From positions 1,736,001 through 1,800,000 of the forward strand of contig NZ_RQFY01000004.1 of assembly GCF_004769555.1 (NCBI RefSeq): a stretch of DNA of 64,000 nucleotides. Reading direction: 5' to 3'. Below the pieces are notes generated by a model. That model was not told the DNA's origin and made no database searches. It was given only the letters and a program-made list of their open reading frames with translations. Below are positions 26,502-33,657 of the stretch, one piece after another. The stretch comes from Leptospira koniambonensis (GTDB taxonomy: Bacteria > Spirochaetota > Leptospiria > Leptospirales > Leptospiraceae). Both the position numbers and the translations under genes were made by a program. Every line of letters starts with the position of its first letter. The first letter of the stretch is position 1.

Positions 26502-28049
26502 ATGAAAAATAAGCTCATTAATTCGAGCCTCCTGGCAATTGCGCTGGGATTACTCGGGAATTGTGGAGAAGGATCTTCTGACAGTTCCGCACTTGCGTTA
26601 GCTGCACTTGGGGGAGGAACCTCAAGTGTTAAAATAGCAAGCGCTTCCGATCTTGCGATCGAATCTGCGGATGACTATAATGCAAACCAATATGGTCTGA
26701 TTACTTCATCTACTTTAAGAACTTGGGTAACCGATTGGGCAAATAATAAGCCCGCAGGTATTACCGGAAACTTGGTGATCTTCCAAGCAAACAAAGTGGG
26801 AGCTGATGCGAATAAAAGTTTAATTCTTCCAACTACTGGAGTGAAAGTTTTTGTCTCCGTTACTGGAAACAATACTGCACTTTATTCTTGGAAAACTTTT
26901 AGAGAGACCAGATACAATGGTTTGATCTCTATTCCCGGTAGCACTGCAACCACAGGTGGAAACGGTCTTTTAAGTGGAGCAAGTGTAGACGAGTGGTTCC
27001 AAACTTATGGAGTAGATCCTACTAAGGATTTAATCGTTTTTGCAAGTGGTAACGGGGATAACTATGGAGCAATCGGTCACCAACATTATACTTTAAGATA
27101 TTGGGGTGTGGCTCACGAACATCTTGCTATCCTAAACGGAACTATTAAAGGTCAATTTCCTGAAGCGGAATTGGGTAATGATACAGACGAGTCTGTTCCT
27201 CCTTTGAATGGTACGTTCTCTGTTAAACAACTTAAGAACGTAGATAACAGAATTCTAACATTAAGTATAGAAGATACGATAGAAGTTGCTAAGAATAACG
27301 GACATCACAGTGTGAAGGGACTTTCTTCTACTGTTGTAATTTCTGATAACAGAACTGCTAACAATAACAACGATATCAGCGTATATACCTCTACTGCTGG
27401 ATGGCAGGAGTATAACGGTGGAGAGAATACTACCGGGACTACAAAATCAGGAGGCGGTGCTATCGCTTTCGAGGGTCACTTAAAAGGTGCAGTATTTGTT
27501 CCTCACTATAACGTAGTAGATCGTACTTCTTTAGATAATGGTTACGCTTATTCTACTTCTGCTGCTGGAACTTTTAATACTCTTAAATTTAAATCCAAAG
27601 CTGATGTTAAGGATATCTGGGATACTTACGGAACCACTGGTGGACCTAACTCAGGCGCACCCGCATATGAAGATGGCCAAACTATTCTTCAGTATTGCAG
27701 AACGAATACAAGAACTCAAACCAGCGGTATTTCTACACAGCTAATCTTAGGACGTCCTTCCGTATTCTTAGAAGATGGATGGAGTATTTTCGGATTATTG
27801 GCAGGTAATTTCCCATCTGCAAACTTCAACGACGACGTAACTGCAGGAGCTTCTTCTTATCCTTCTGTTCCAGTTAAATTCGCCGCAGACGTTCAAGGTG
27901 CAATCGAATCTGGCGTGAGAGGATCCGGAGATGGACCACACTATAATACAGGTGTAAAAAAATCCGTAGTAGATTATTTCCAAATCAATTCATCGGCGAC
28001 CACAACCAAACAAGCATTCGTAGAGGATTGGAATTACAAAAACCAATAA
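26502..28049 (+). CDS. Double-rhodanese lipoprotein
   Basis: A 515-residue exported protein; the signal peptide ends at the lipobox LLGNC (residue ~21). Two rhodanese-like halves follow. The first (~45-230) has the rhodanese fold markers LIVFASGNGDN and RYWGVAHEHLAILNG but no active-site Cys. The second (~240-490) has FEGHLKGAVFVPH and the Cys loop ILQYCRTNTRTQ, then FLEDGWSIFG. The loop CRTNTR differs from the CRKGVT of classic thiosulfate sulfurtransferase and the CGSGVT of mercaptopyruvate types. It is paralogous to 29503-30939. It is predicted to sit in the periplasm or on the outer membrane as a sulfur carrier or transferase. Confidence 0.87.
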   Translation: MKNKLINSSLLAIALGLLGNCGEGSSDSSALALAALGGGTSSVKIASASDLAIESADDYNANQYGLITSSTLRTWVTDWANNKPAGITGNLVIFQANKVGADANKSLILPTTGVKVFVSVTGNNTALYSWKTFRETRYNGLISIPGSTATTGGNGLLSGASVDEWFQTYGVDPTKDLIVFASGNGDNYGAIGHQHYTLRYWGVAHEHLAILNGTIKGQFPEAELGNDTDESVPPLNGTFSVKQLKNVDNRILTLSIEDTIEVAKNNGHHSVKGLSSTVVISDNRTANNNNDISVYTSTAGWQEYNGGENTTGTTKSGGGAIAFEGHLKGAVFVPHYNVVDRTSLDNGYAYSTSAAGTFNTLKFKSKADVKDIWDTYGTTGGPNSGAPAYEDGQTILQYCRTNTRTQTSGISTQLILGRPSVFLEDGWSIFGLLAGNFPSANFNDDVTAGASSYPSVPVKFAADVQGAIESGVRGSGDGPHYNTGVKKSVVDYFQINSSATTTKQAFVEDWNYKNQ

Positions 28050-28068
28050 GCTACATTACATAACGGGG

Positions 28069-28090
28069 GCGGAGATATCTCCGCTCTTTT
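28069..28090 (+). terminator. Intrinsic terminator after the first rhodanese lipoprotein gene
   Basis: The perfect palindrome GCGGAGATATCTCCGC is followed by TCTTTTC, 20 bases after the stop. Partial read-through would favour the first rhodanese gene over the downstream four. Confidence 0.78.
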
Positions 28091-28131
28091 CAATTCTGTA
28101 ACATAAGATAAAAAGAGGGAGTTACTGCTTT

Positions 28132-28500
28132 ATGAAAATATTATATATATATACGCTAATCGGCGTATTATTTTTCTCTTCTTCGGAGATTATTTTGGCC
28201 TCAGGTGGATTCGGAGGTGGAGGAGTTGCTGGACAGGCGCTTCGTGGAAAAGAAAGAGAAAAGTTCAATCTGGGCAAGGCAATCTATAATGCAGAAGTCG
28301 CCTTAGATGAAAAAAAAGAAGATCTAGTAAAATCTCAGAAAAACCGTTTGGAATACCTGCAAGGTTCATTACCCAACTCCGAAAAAGGAAGGGTAAACCT
28401 AGAGGATTTGGCAGGCAAATTATCCGAAGAACAGATTTCCGCTTTGGAATTTTTCGTAAGTATCCGCTTCAACGTGAAGTTGGAGGAAAAGAAGGATTAA
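28132..28500 (+). CDS. Small exported protein of unknown function
   Basis: A 122-residue protein with a signal peptide (MKILYIYTLIGVLFFSSSEIILA), a Gly-rich mature start (SGGFGGGGVAGQ) and a charged helical body (RGKEREKFNLGKAIYNAEVALDEKKEDLVKSQKNRLEYLQ). The FNLGKAIYN segment looks like the start of a cytochrome c fold, but there is no CxxCH, so no haem is attached. Its ribosome site is GAGGGAG. It lies between the first rhodanese lipoprotein and the outer-membrane protein, so it probably works with them. I do not recognise a family. Confidence 0.68.
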   Translation: MKILYIYTLIGVLFFSSSEIILASGGFGGGGVAGQALRGKEREKFNLGKAIYNAEVALDEKKEDLVKSQKNRLEYLQGSLPNSEKGRVNLEDLAGKLSEEQISALEFFVSIRFNVKLEEKKD

Positions 28501-28518
28501 TCAGGGAATCTTTATATA

Positions 28519-29490
28519 ATGAAATTTTTAATTAAGAAGGGAGTTTTTCTTCCCCTTCTATTTTTGGCCCAACCACTTTTTATTGGAGAATTATTTTCTC
28601 AAACGGTTTGGGCTCCTTACCAAAGGCAATTATGGGTTAGGACGACTGCGGTGAATTCAGTTTATAATTCAGCATATGTGGGAAAATACCATAATACGTA
28701 CGATGATGATGTTCGGATCAACGTAGGAGCTCTTGCTTTTGAATACGGGATCACTGATAGGCTTACTGCGGATCTGCAAACAGGTTTCGGTAAATTGGGA
28801 AGGGTCCAGCTAATCGATCGTTATTATGGGACCTTAACTTCTCCGGAGCAGCCAGATAAGTATGGGATCATAGATTCTAGAGCAGGATTACGTTATAAAG
28901 TCTTAGATGAATACGATTATGAATCTATCTGGATCCCAACAGTTAGCGTAAGACTTGGTGGGATCAAAAAGGGTGATTATGATAGAAACCCTCAGGCTCT
29001 AGGAGATGGAGCAAATGGTGCGGAAGTAAATATTTATCTAGGTAAAGACTTCAATGTTTGGGGACTTGGTGCCTTAGGTGAATGGAGTTATCGTAGAAGA
29101 GAGAAACCTGTACCGGATGATATCCTCTATTATGGAGCTTTATACAAACGTTTCTTAGATTCATTCATCTTCATCGTTGGAAGTAGAGGACAGATAGGTC
29201 AGGGAGGATATGCGTTTGCAGATCCTAAAGGAACACCTCCTCTAAATTTGATCCAAGTAGATACACCTTCTATCCCGCCTTTTGGAACAGATTGGTACAA
29301 TTACTACCTGGAACATGAAAGGCCTGCCTGGGGAAGAAAGGAAGTATATCATAACTTCGAAGTGAGTTTAGGTTATACGGATAAGTACGGGAATTACTAT
29401 AACTTCTTCTATTCTCATACCTATGCCGGGTATAACACTGCAATTTTAAGAACCTTTGGGTTCCTGATCAATTTTCCATTTAATTTATGA
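28519..29490 (+). CDS. Outer-membrane beta-barrel-type protein of unknown function
   Basis: A 323-residue protein with a signal peptide (to about FSQT, residue 28). The mature part has alternating aromatic/polar strands throughout (INVGALAFEYGITDRLTADLQTGFGKL, GLRYKVLDEYDYESIWIPTVSVRLGG) and ends FGFLINFPFNL, a C-terminal Phe-rich strand like many outer-membrane barrels. It lies between the two rhodanese lipoproteins, 18 bases after the small gene and 12 before the next. It could be a pore or an anchor for the lipoproteins and cytochromes; that is inference from position only. Confidence 0.75.
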   Translation: MKFLIKKGVFLPLLFLAQPLFIGELFSQTVWAPYQRQLWVRTTAVNSVYNSAYVGKYHNTYDDDVRINVGALAFEYGITDRLTADLQTGFGKLGRVQLIDRYYGTLTSPEQPDKYGIIDSRAGLRYKVLDEYDYESIWIPTVSVRLGGIKKGDYDRNPQALGDGANGAEVNIYLGKDFNVWGLGALGEWSYRRREKPVPDDILYYGALYKRFLDSFIFIVGSRGQIGQGGYAFADPKGTPPLNLIQVDTPSIPPFGTDWYNYYLEHERPAWGRKEVYHNFEVSLGYTDKYGNYYNFFYSHTYAGYNTAILRTFGFLINFPFNL

Positions 29491-29502
29491 TCGGAGGAGA
29501 AT

Positions 29503-30939
29503 ATGTTCGGTTTAAAAATTAAAAATTTAGGAATTTGTTTATTACTAATTCCTTTTTTGGGCGCCTGCGATGCTCCGGAGTATCTCACTCCGTATCAAAA
29601 GTTTGCTATAGTTCAACCTGTACAGGTTTTTGAGACTTCTCAACTTTTATCAGTATCCAATGACGTTTATGATAATAATACATATGGACTGATCACTGCA
29701 TCCACTTTGGAGTCTTGGCGATCCAATTGGGCCGCGAATCGTCCTTCTACGATTAGTGGAAGATTGATCATCTTTCAGATCAGTGGAGGAGCGCTTTCCG
29801 GTTCTTATATAAGACCTGAGACAGGAGTAAGAGTGTATGGGATCACTGCAACTTCTGCGGATTATACTTTTTTTGGTCAGACTAGATTTAATGGTCTGCT
29901 TGATACTGAGACAATTGTTCCGGAAGGAAAAAATATAGATGCGTTCTTAAAACGTTTCGGTGTGAACCCTGCAACTGATCTGATCGTTCTTGCACAAGAT
30001 GTTCCTACAGACGGAAATCTGATGATGACACTCCGCTCTTGGTACACTTTGTATTATTGGGGAGTGGAAAGAACCCATCTTGCGGTTTTGAATGGCGCAG
30101 TTTCTACAAAGATTGGTGCTTCTCAACTTACTGGCGGGTCTTCCTACACGGTTCCTACAACTAGCGGGGCTGGCACTATCGGAAGTCTATACAGAGATCA
30201 TACGATCTTACAAGCTACACTTGCAGATGTTTTCAATGCAGTCCAAGGTATTACGGATCCAACATTCGAAGGTTCTACTCCAGCTCCTGCTGGAGGAAGT
30301 TTCATATTAGATGCAAGATCTCCTACAGAATATGATGGAACTGGAACTACTGTAGGACCTTCGAATTATACCTGTACCGATACTCCTAACTGTTATACAC
30401 CCTTTGAAGGGCATGTGAAAGGAGCAAAAAGTATTCCCTTTGCGAACTTTATTAATGCAAACAAGGAGTTCCTACCAAAATCGGATCTCCAAAATCTTCT
30501 ATCTACAAACGGATATGCGGAAGGCCAGACAATCATTGCGTATTGCAGAACTAATGTAAGATCTTCCATCACTGGATTTGCAACTCTTGCGATCCTTGGA
30601 TATCCTACCAGATTTTATGATGGCTCTTGGGTAGAATGGGGATCTCTCGCCTACGATTCCAATGGGAACTGGTCCAATATAAGTGCAGTATCTTCATGGA
30701 GAACGGATCGTTCTTCTGTGACCGAATCAATCACATATAACGTAGGAAAGTCTGGAATAGACGCATCAAATATTTCTAATTTAGGAACTTATTTCACACC
30801 CGAACGTAGTTTTGCGAAAGGTACGAATGATATCATAGACCAGGATAAAAAATATCTTTCAGGTTCTGCTTCTTCCGGTGGCGGGGGAGGTGGTGGTAGT
30901 TCAGGAGGAGGTGGAGGAGGAAATCCTTGCGGAGGATAA
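29503..30939 (+). CDS. Double-rhodanese lipoprotein with Gly-rich C-terminal tail
   Basis: A 478-residue paralogue of 26502-28049 with lipobox FLGAC (Cys22). The first half has LIVLAQDVPTDGN and LYYWGVERTHLAVLNG without an active Cys; the second has SFILDARSPTEYDG, FEGHVKGAKSIPF and the loop IAYCRTNVRSS, then FYDGSWVEWG. It has a long Gly/Ser tail from about residue 455 ending NPCGG, which may act as a surface spacer. The GGTGGAGGAGG codons of that tail also provide the ribosome site for the cytochrome gene, which starts 13 bases before this gene ends. SD GGAGGAG precedes its own ATG. Confidence 0.87.
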   Translation: MFGLKIKNLGICLLLIPFLGACDAPEYLTPYQKFAIVQPVQVFETSQLLSVSNDVYDNNTYGLITASTLESWRSNWAANRPSTISGRLIIFQISGGALSGSYIRPETGVRVYGITATSADYTFFGQTRFNGLLDTETIVPEGKNIDAFLKRFGVNPATDLIVLAQDVPTDGNLMMTLRSWYTLYYWGVERTHLAVLNGAVSTKIGASQLTGGSSYTVPTTSGAGTIGSLYRDHTILQATLADVFNAVQGITDPTFEGSTPAPAGGSFILDARSPTEYDGTGTTVGPSNYTCTDTPNCYTPFEGHVKGAKSIPFANFINANKEFLPKSDLQNLLSTNGYAEGQTIIAYCRTNVRSSITGFATLAILGYPTRFYDGSWVEWGSLAYDSNGNWSNISAVSSWRTDRSSVTESITYNVGKSGIDASNISNLGTYFTPERSFAKGTNDIIDQDKKYLSGSASSGGGGGGGSSGGGGGGNPCGG

Positions 30940-32111
30940 TTTCCTCACTCTTCTTTGTCGCAATTTTTGCGGCGGCCTTCTTCTTATTATTTTGTAAAGA
31001 AGAAGGGTTTCACCAGAGGCATTGGGCATTCCCCCTCGAATCCCAAGGCTCGATCACAGTTGATCCGAACCCGGCCTCTTGCGGGAGTTGCCATTTACAT
31101 CAGTTCGGTTCCTGGAAGTCGACTCTTCACTCCCGGGCCATAGGCCCGGGCTTTCTTTGGCAATTACCTCGGATCGGAAAACATGGATCCGAAAATTGTA
31201 TGAACTGCCATAGCCCAAATCCAGAAACCAAAACTTTATTACTTTCACGTTTAGGTTGGGAAGAAGTCACAGGCTCCGCTTGGAAACCAGGCTCGGAAGA
31301 AAACGGAGTGCAATGTGCGAGTTGCCATCTTCGAAAAGGAAAAGTATACGGGCCATTTCGTAAAGAAGGAAATAAAAATAGAATATTCCAAAATTCAAAT
31401 ATTCCTCACCAGGGGTTTATTCCTCAAAAAGAATTCGAAGAATCGGAATTTTGCAAAAACTGTCATCAATCTCCGGAGACCGCAAAACAGGTAAATGGGA
31501 AGTTTCTGATGGATACTTATGGACAATGGAGAAGGTCCGAATTTGCAAAATCAGATGTGCAATGCCAGAACTGCCATATGCCTGATAGAAAACATGAGTG
31601 GAAAGGTATCTCTGATCGGGAAATGGTAAAACAAGGGGTCCAAACTTCTTTACAAGTTTTAAAAAAAGAAGAAGGAGCCGAGATTATTTCTGAATTAAAA
31701 AACTCTGGAATAGGACATTTATTCCCAAGTTATTCTGTTCCAAAAGTAAACTTAGAAGTTTGGACAGAATCTATAAGCGGACAAAAAAGAAAGATCTCTG
31801 AGAAAACTTTGGGCTGGATGTTAGATCTGGAATTGCAGAAAGAAATTTTTGATACAAGACTGTATCCTGGAGAATCCGCTCTTCTTCGCGTAAGTTTATC
31901 TAAAGAAGAATTTTCAAAACTCAAACGAGTAGAATTTATCGTAACTGTAGATCCGAAAGAATATTATAAAAGAATGTTCCAAGATAATTGGAATTACAAA
32001 GATACTTTCCAAGAAAATACAAAACCATGGGTTTTGCCTAATCTAAAAAAGGCTCTCGCGGAAGCAAATTCTGCGAAATATGAATTAATTCGTTTGCACT
32101 GGATACCTTAG
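30927..32111 (+). CDS. Pentaheme c-type cytochrome, cotranslated with a rhodanese lipoprotein
   Basis: A 394-residue protein starting at TTG 30927, with a strong GGAGGA ribosome site contained in the Gly-rich tail of the preceding gene. The N-terminal hydrophobic segment ends LLFCKEE, possibly a relaxed lipobox. Five haem sites: CGSCH (52-56), CMNCH (91-95), CASCH (130-134), CKNCH (176-180), CQNCH (213-217). The C-terminal beta-rich half has GIGHLFPSY, the counterpart of AHNIPTG in the 20520 cytochrome, so the two are paralogues. Thirteen-base overlap implies tight coupling to the rhodanese. Predicted function: periplasmic electron transfer linked to sulfur chemistry. Confidence 0.87.
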   Translation: MRRIISSLFFVAIFAAAFFLLFCKEEGFHQRHWAFPLESQGSITVDPNPASCGSCHLHQFGSWKSTLHSRAIGPGFLWQLPRIGKHGSENCMNCHSPNPETKTLLLSRLGWEEVTGSAWKPGSEENGVQCASCHLRKGKVYGPFRKEGNKNRIFQNSNIPHQGFIPQKEFEESEFCKNCHQSPETAKQVNGKFLMDTYGQWRRSEFAKSDVQCQNCHMPDRKHEWKGISDREMVKQGVQTSLQVLKKEEGAEIISELKNSGIGHLFPSYSVPKVNLEVWTESISGQKRKISEKTLGWMLDLELQKEIFDTRLYPGESALLRVSLSKEEFSKLKRVEFIVTVDPKEYYKRMFQDNWNYKDTFQENTKPWVLPNLKKALAEANSAKYELIRLHWIP

Positions 32112-32117
32112 GATTAT

Positions 32118-32225
32118 CTCGCAAAGGCGCTAAGGTAGGAACTTCTACATGCGTATCTTCTTTTCTTTGCGGCTTCGCGTGAAAAAATAGAGCCTCTGCG
32201 TTCTCCGTGTGCTCTGCGCGAAACA
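32118..32225. repeat. Remnant of a dispersed GCAAAGGCGC-type repeat
   Basis: CGCAAAGGCGCTAAGG (32120-32135) is followed, in inverted sense, by CTTTGCGGCTTCGCGTGAAA (32165-32184) and by CTCTGCGTTCTCCGTG with CTCTGCGCGAAA up to 32223. These are typical pieces of a low-complexity dispersed repeat seen between genes in many environmental bacteria, including leptospires (from memory). It lies between convergence-free genes and has no open frame. Confidence 0.6.
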
Positions 32226-32276
32226 ACAAAAATCTAGTTTCCATCTTTATGGAGCTGTTCCAAACTGATCCCGAGT

Positions 32277-33032
32277 ATGGGATCGTTATTAGAAGAACCA
32301 GAATTTCCTAAATTGATAAGTGCTTATAGAGAAGCCGTCCAAAGAAAATATTCCAAAAACAATCTTTCTAAATATCCTAAGTTCTCATCTATCCCAGAAG
32401 AGAAAGTAAATCTTCTGGTAAGATACTTTTTGGAACTTCTATATCCTGAATATGAAGGCAGGAAAAAATTAGACGGAGCATTTGAATCCTTGGCTGGATT
32501 TGTACATTCTCCTCCAAAAGTATTCGGCCTCTTGGGTTCGTTGAGTATGGCAGTATTCAAACTAGGCCGCCATTTAAAATCGGCATTCCAAGCAGGATTT
32601 GCAGCATTACATTCTTATGTAACTGCTCATAGATTCGAAGAGATCATGTTTTCCAAAGCGAAAGAATTATTAAAAGAAGGGAAGGATCTCCAAAACAAAT
32701 CTATCTTCAATGAAGTGTTAGCTTCTGTTTCTAAAAAAGATGCAGATGAATTTAGAGAAGATATTTTAAAACTATTTGCGACACTTTCAGATAAGGAACT
32801 TCTTTCTAAGATCAAACAACTTATGGATGCGGTTGTTAAAACAATGAAGTCCAAACCTAAAACTTATACTCAACAGGAAGTAGAAGGTATTATGCTCGGT
32901 GCAGGAATTCTTACGAAAGGAGAAGAACTGTTTTCTGGACTGAATAGAGAAGAAATGGATTTGATCTTAGAGGTGATTGATCAAGTGGAGAAGGATACAT
33001 TTGAAGAAGCGATTACTTCTGTAGGTAAATAA
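32277..33032 (+). CDS. Helical protein of unknown function
   Basis: A 251-residue protein, almost wholly alpha-helical by composition, with a small hydrophobic stretch near residues 80-95 (VFGLLGSLSMAVFKL) and charged helices after it. No signal peptide, no Cys and no motif I recognise. The start ATG at 32277 has a weak ribosome site (CCCGAG). It stands alone between a repeat remnant and the tRNA-Leu gene on the opposite strand. It may be a leptospiral lineage-specific cytoplasmic protein. Confidence 0.7.
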   Translation: MGSLLEEPEFPKLISAYREAVQRKYSKNNLSKYPKFSSIPEEKVNLLVRYFLELLYPEYEGRKKLDGAFESLAGFVHSPPKVFGLLGSLSMAVFKLGRHLKSAFQAGFAALHSYVTAHRFEEIMFSKAKELLKEGKDLQNKSIFNEVLASVSKKDADEFREDILKLFATLSDKELLSKIKQLMDAVVKTMKSKPKTYTQQEVEGIMLGAGILTKGEELFSGLNREEMDLILEVIDQVEKDTFEEAITSVGK

Positions 33033-33035
33033 CCC

Positions 33036-33119
33036 TGCCGACGGTCGGAGTCGAACCGACACGAGGTTGCCCTCGCTGGATTTTGAATCCAGTGCGTCTA
33101 CCAATTCCACCACATCGGC
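33036..33119 (-). tRNA. tRNA-Leu (anticodon CAA)
   Basis: On the minus strand the 84-nt gene folds as a class II tRNA. Acceptor GCCGATG pairs with CGTCGGC (one T-G pair), discriminator A. The D-arm is GGAATTGGTAGACGC, the anticodon stem CTGGA/TCCAG carries loop TTCAAAA (anticodon CAA), the long variable arm is GAGGGCAACCTC, and the T-arm is GTCGGTTCGACTCCGAC. CCA is not encoded. It reads TTG codons and lies 23 bases downstream of the thioesterase gene, in the same direction. Confidence 0.97.
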
Positions 33120-33142
33120 GGGTTTTATAATTCCTTATTGGA

Positions 33143-33571
33143 TCAGGAATCGAGTTCGATGTATTTGCCCTTACCGCGGGCAACGATTTTACCGATCTCG
33201 TTCTCAATTTCGGCTCTGTTTTCGATCACTTTTTTGTTCTTTTTAACGAACCAGCCACGTAAATGCAGAGGTTGATTTACTTGCGCAGGTTGTAAGAAGC
33301 GGATCGTTAACTCGCCAGTTGTTGTTTTAAAATTCATCGCCTCATTGATTTTGGCCATGATTTCGTCCAAAATAGTAGCGATGATTCCGGGATGGATCAC
33401 GTCTGGGGACCCTTGGAACTTTTCAGGAACCGTATAGTCACCGTAAGCGGTTTTAGTGTCCTCATCAAAGGTGATCTTTAACTGAAGACCGTCCGGATTG
33501 TCAGGACTGGACCCGAAGCTCAGGTTTTCCCGAACCGTTGATTTCATATATGTCAAGTTATTACTTAACAT
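33143..33571 (-). CDS. Hot-dog fold thioesterase (PaaI/4HBT-like)
   Basis: A 142-residue protein of the 4HBT/PaaI thioesterase type. Landmarks are [19 protein letters not shown], which corresponds to the HGG..A.L.DE.M active-site helix of the family with P in place of one Gly, then [28 protein letters not shown] and a final strand [12 protein letters not shown]. It should hydrolyse an acyl-CoA; the acyl group is unknown. The start may be ATG 33571 or the internal ATG at 33547; neither has a good ribosome site and the family does not decide it. tRNA-Leu follows directly on the same strand. Confidence 0.85.
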   Translation of the reverse strand: MLSNNLTYMKSTVRENLSFGSSPDNPDGLQLKITFDEDTKTAYGDYTVPEKFQGSPDVIHPGIIATILDEIMAKINEAMNFKTTTGELTIRFLQPAQVNQPLHLRGWFVKKNKKVIENRAEIENEIGKIVARGKGKYIELDS

Positions 33572-33657
33572 TCATGGTGTCAATCCGAAAAAGCTACTGA
33601 TTGCTGTTTAAGAACGACGTAATACTATGTCGAAAATAATAGATAAGAATCTTTTAG

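Noticed and set aside
28132..28500. Small cytochrome c call for the 122-residue protein
   Set aside because: The FNLGKAIYN segment is suggestive but no CxxCH motif exists.
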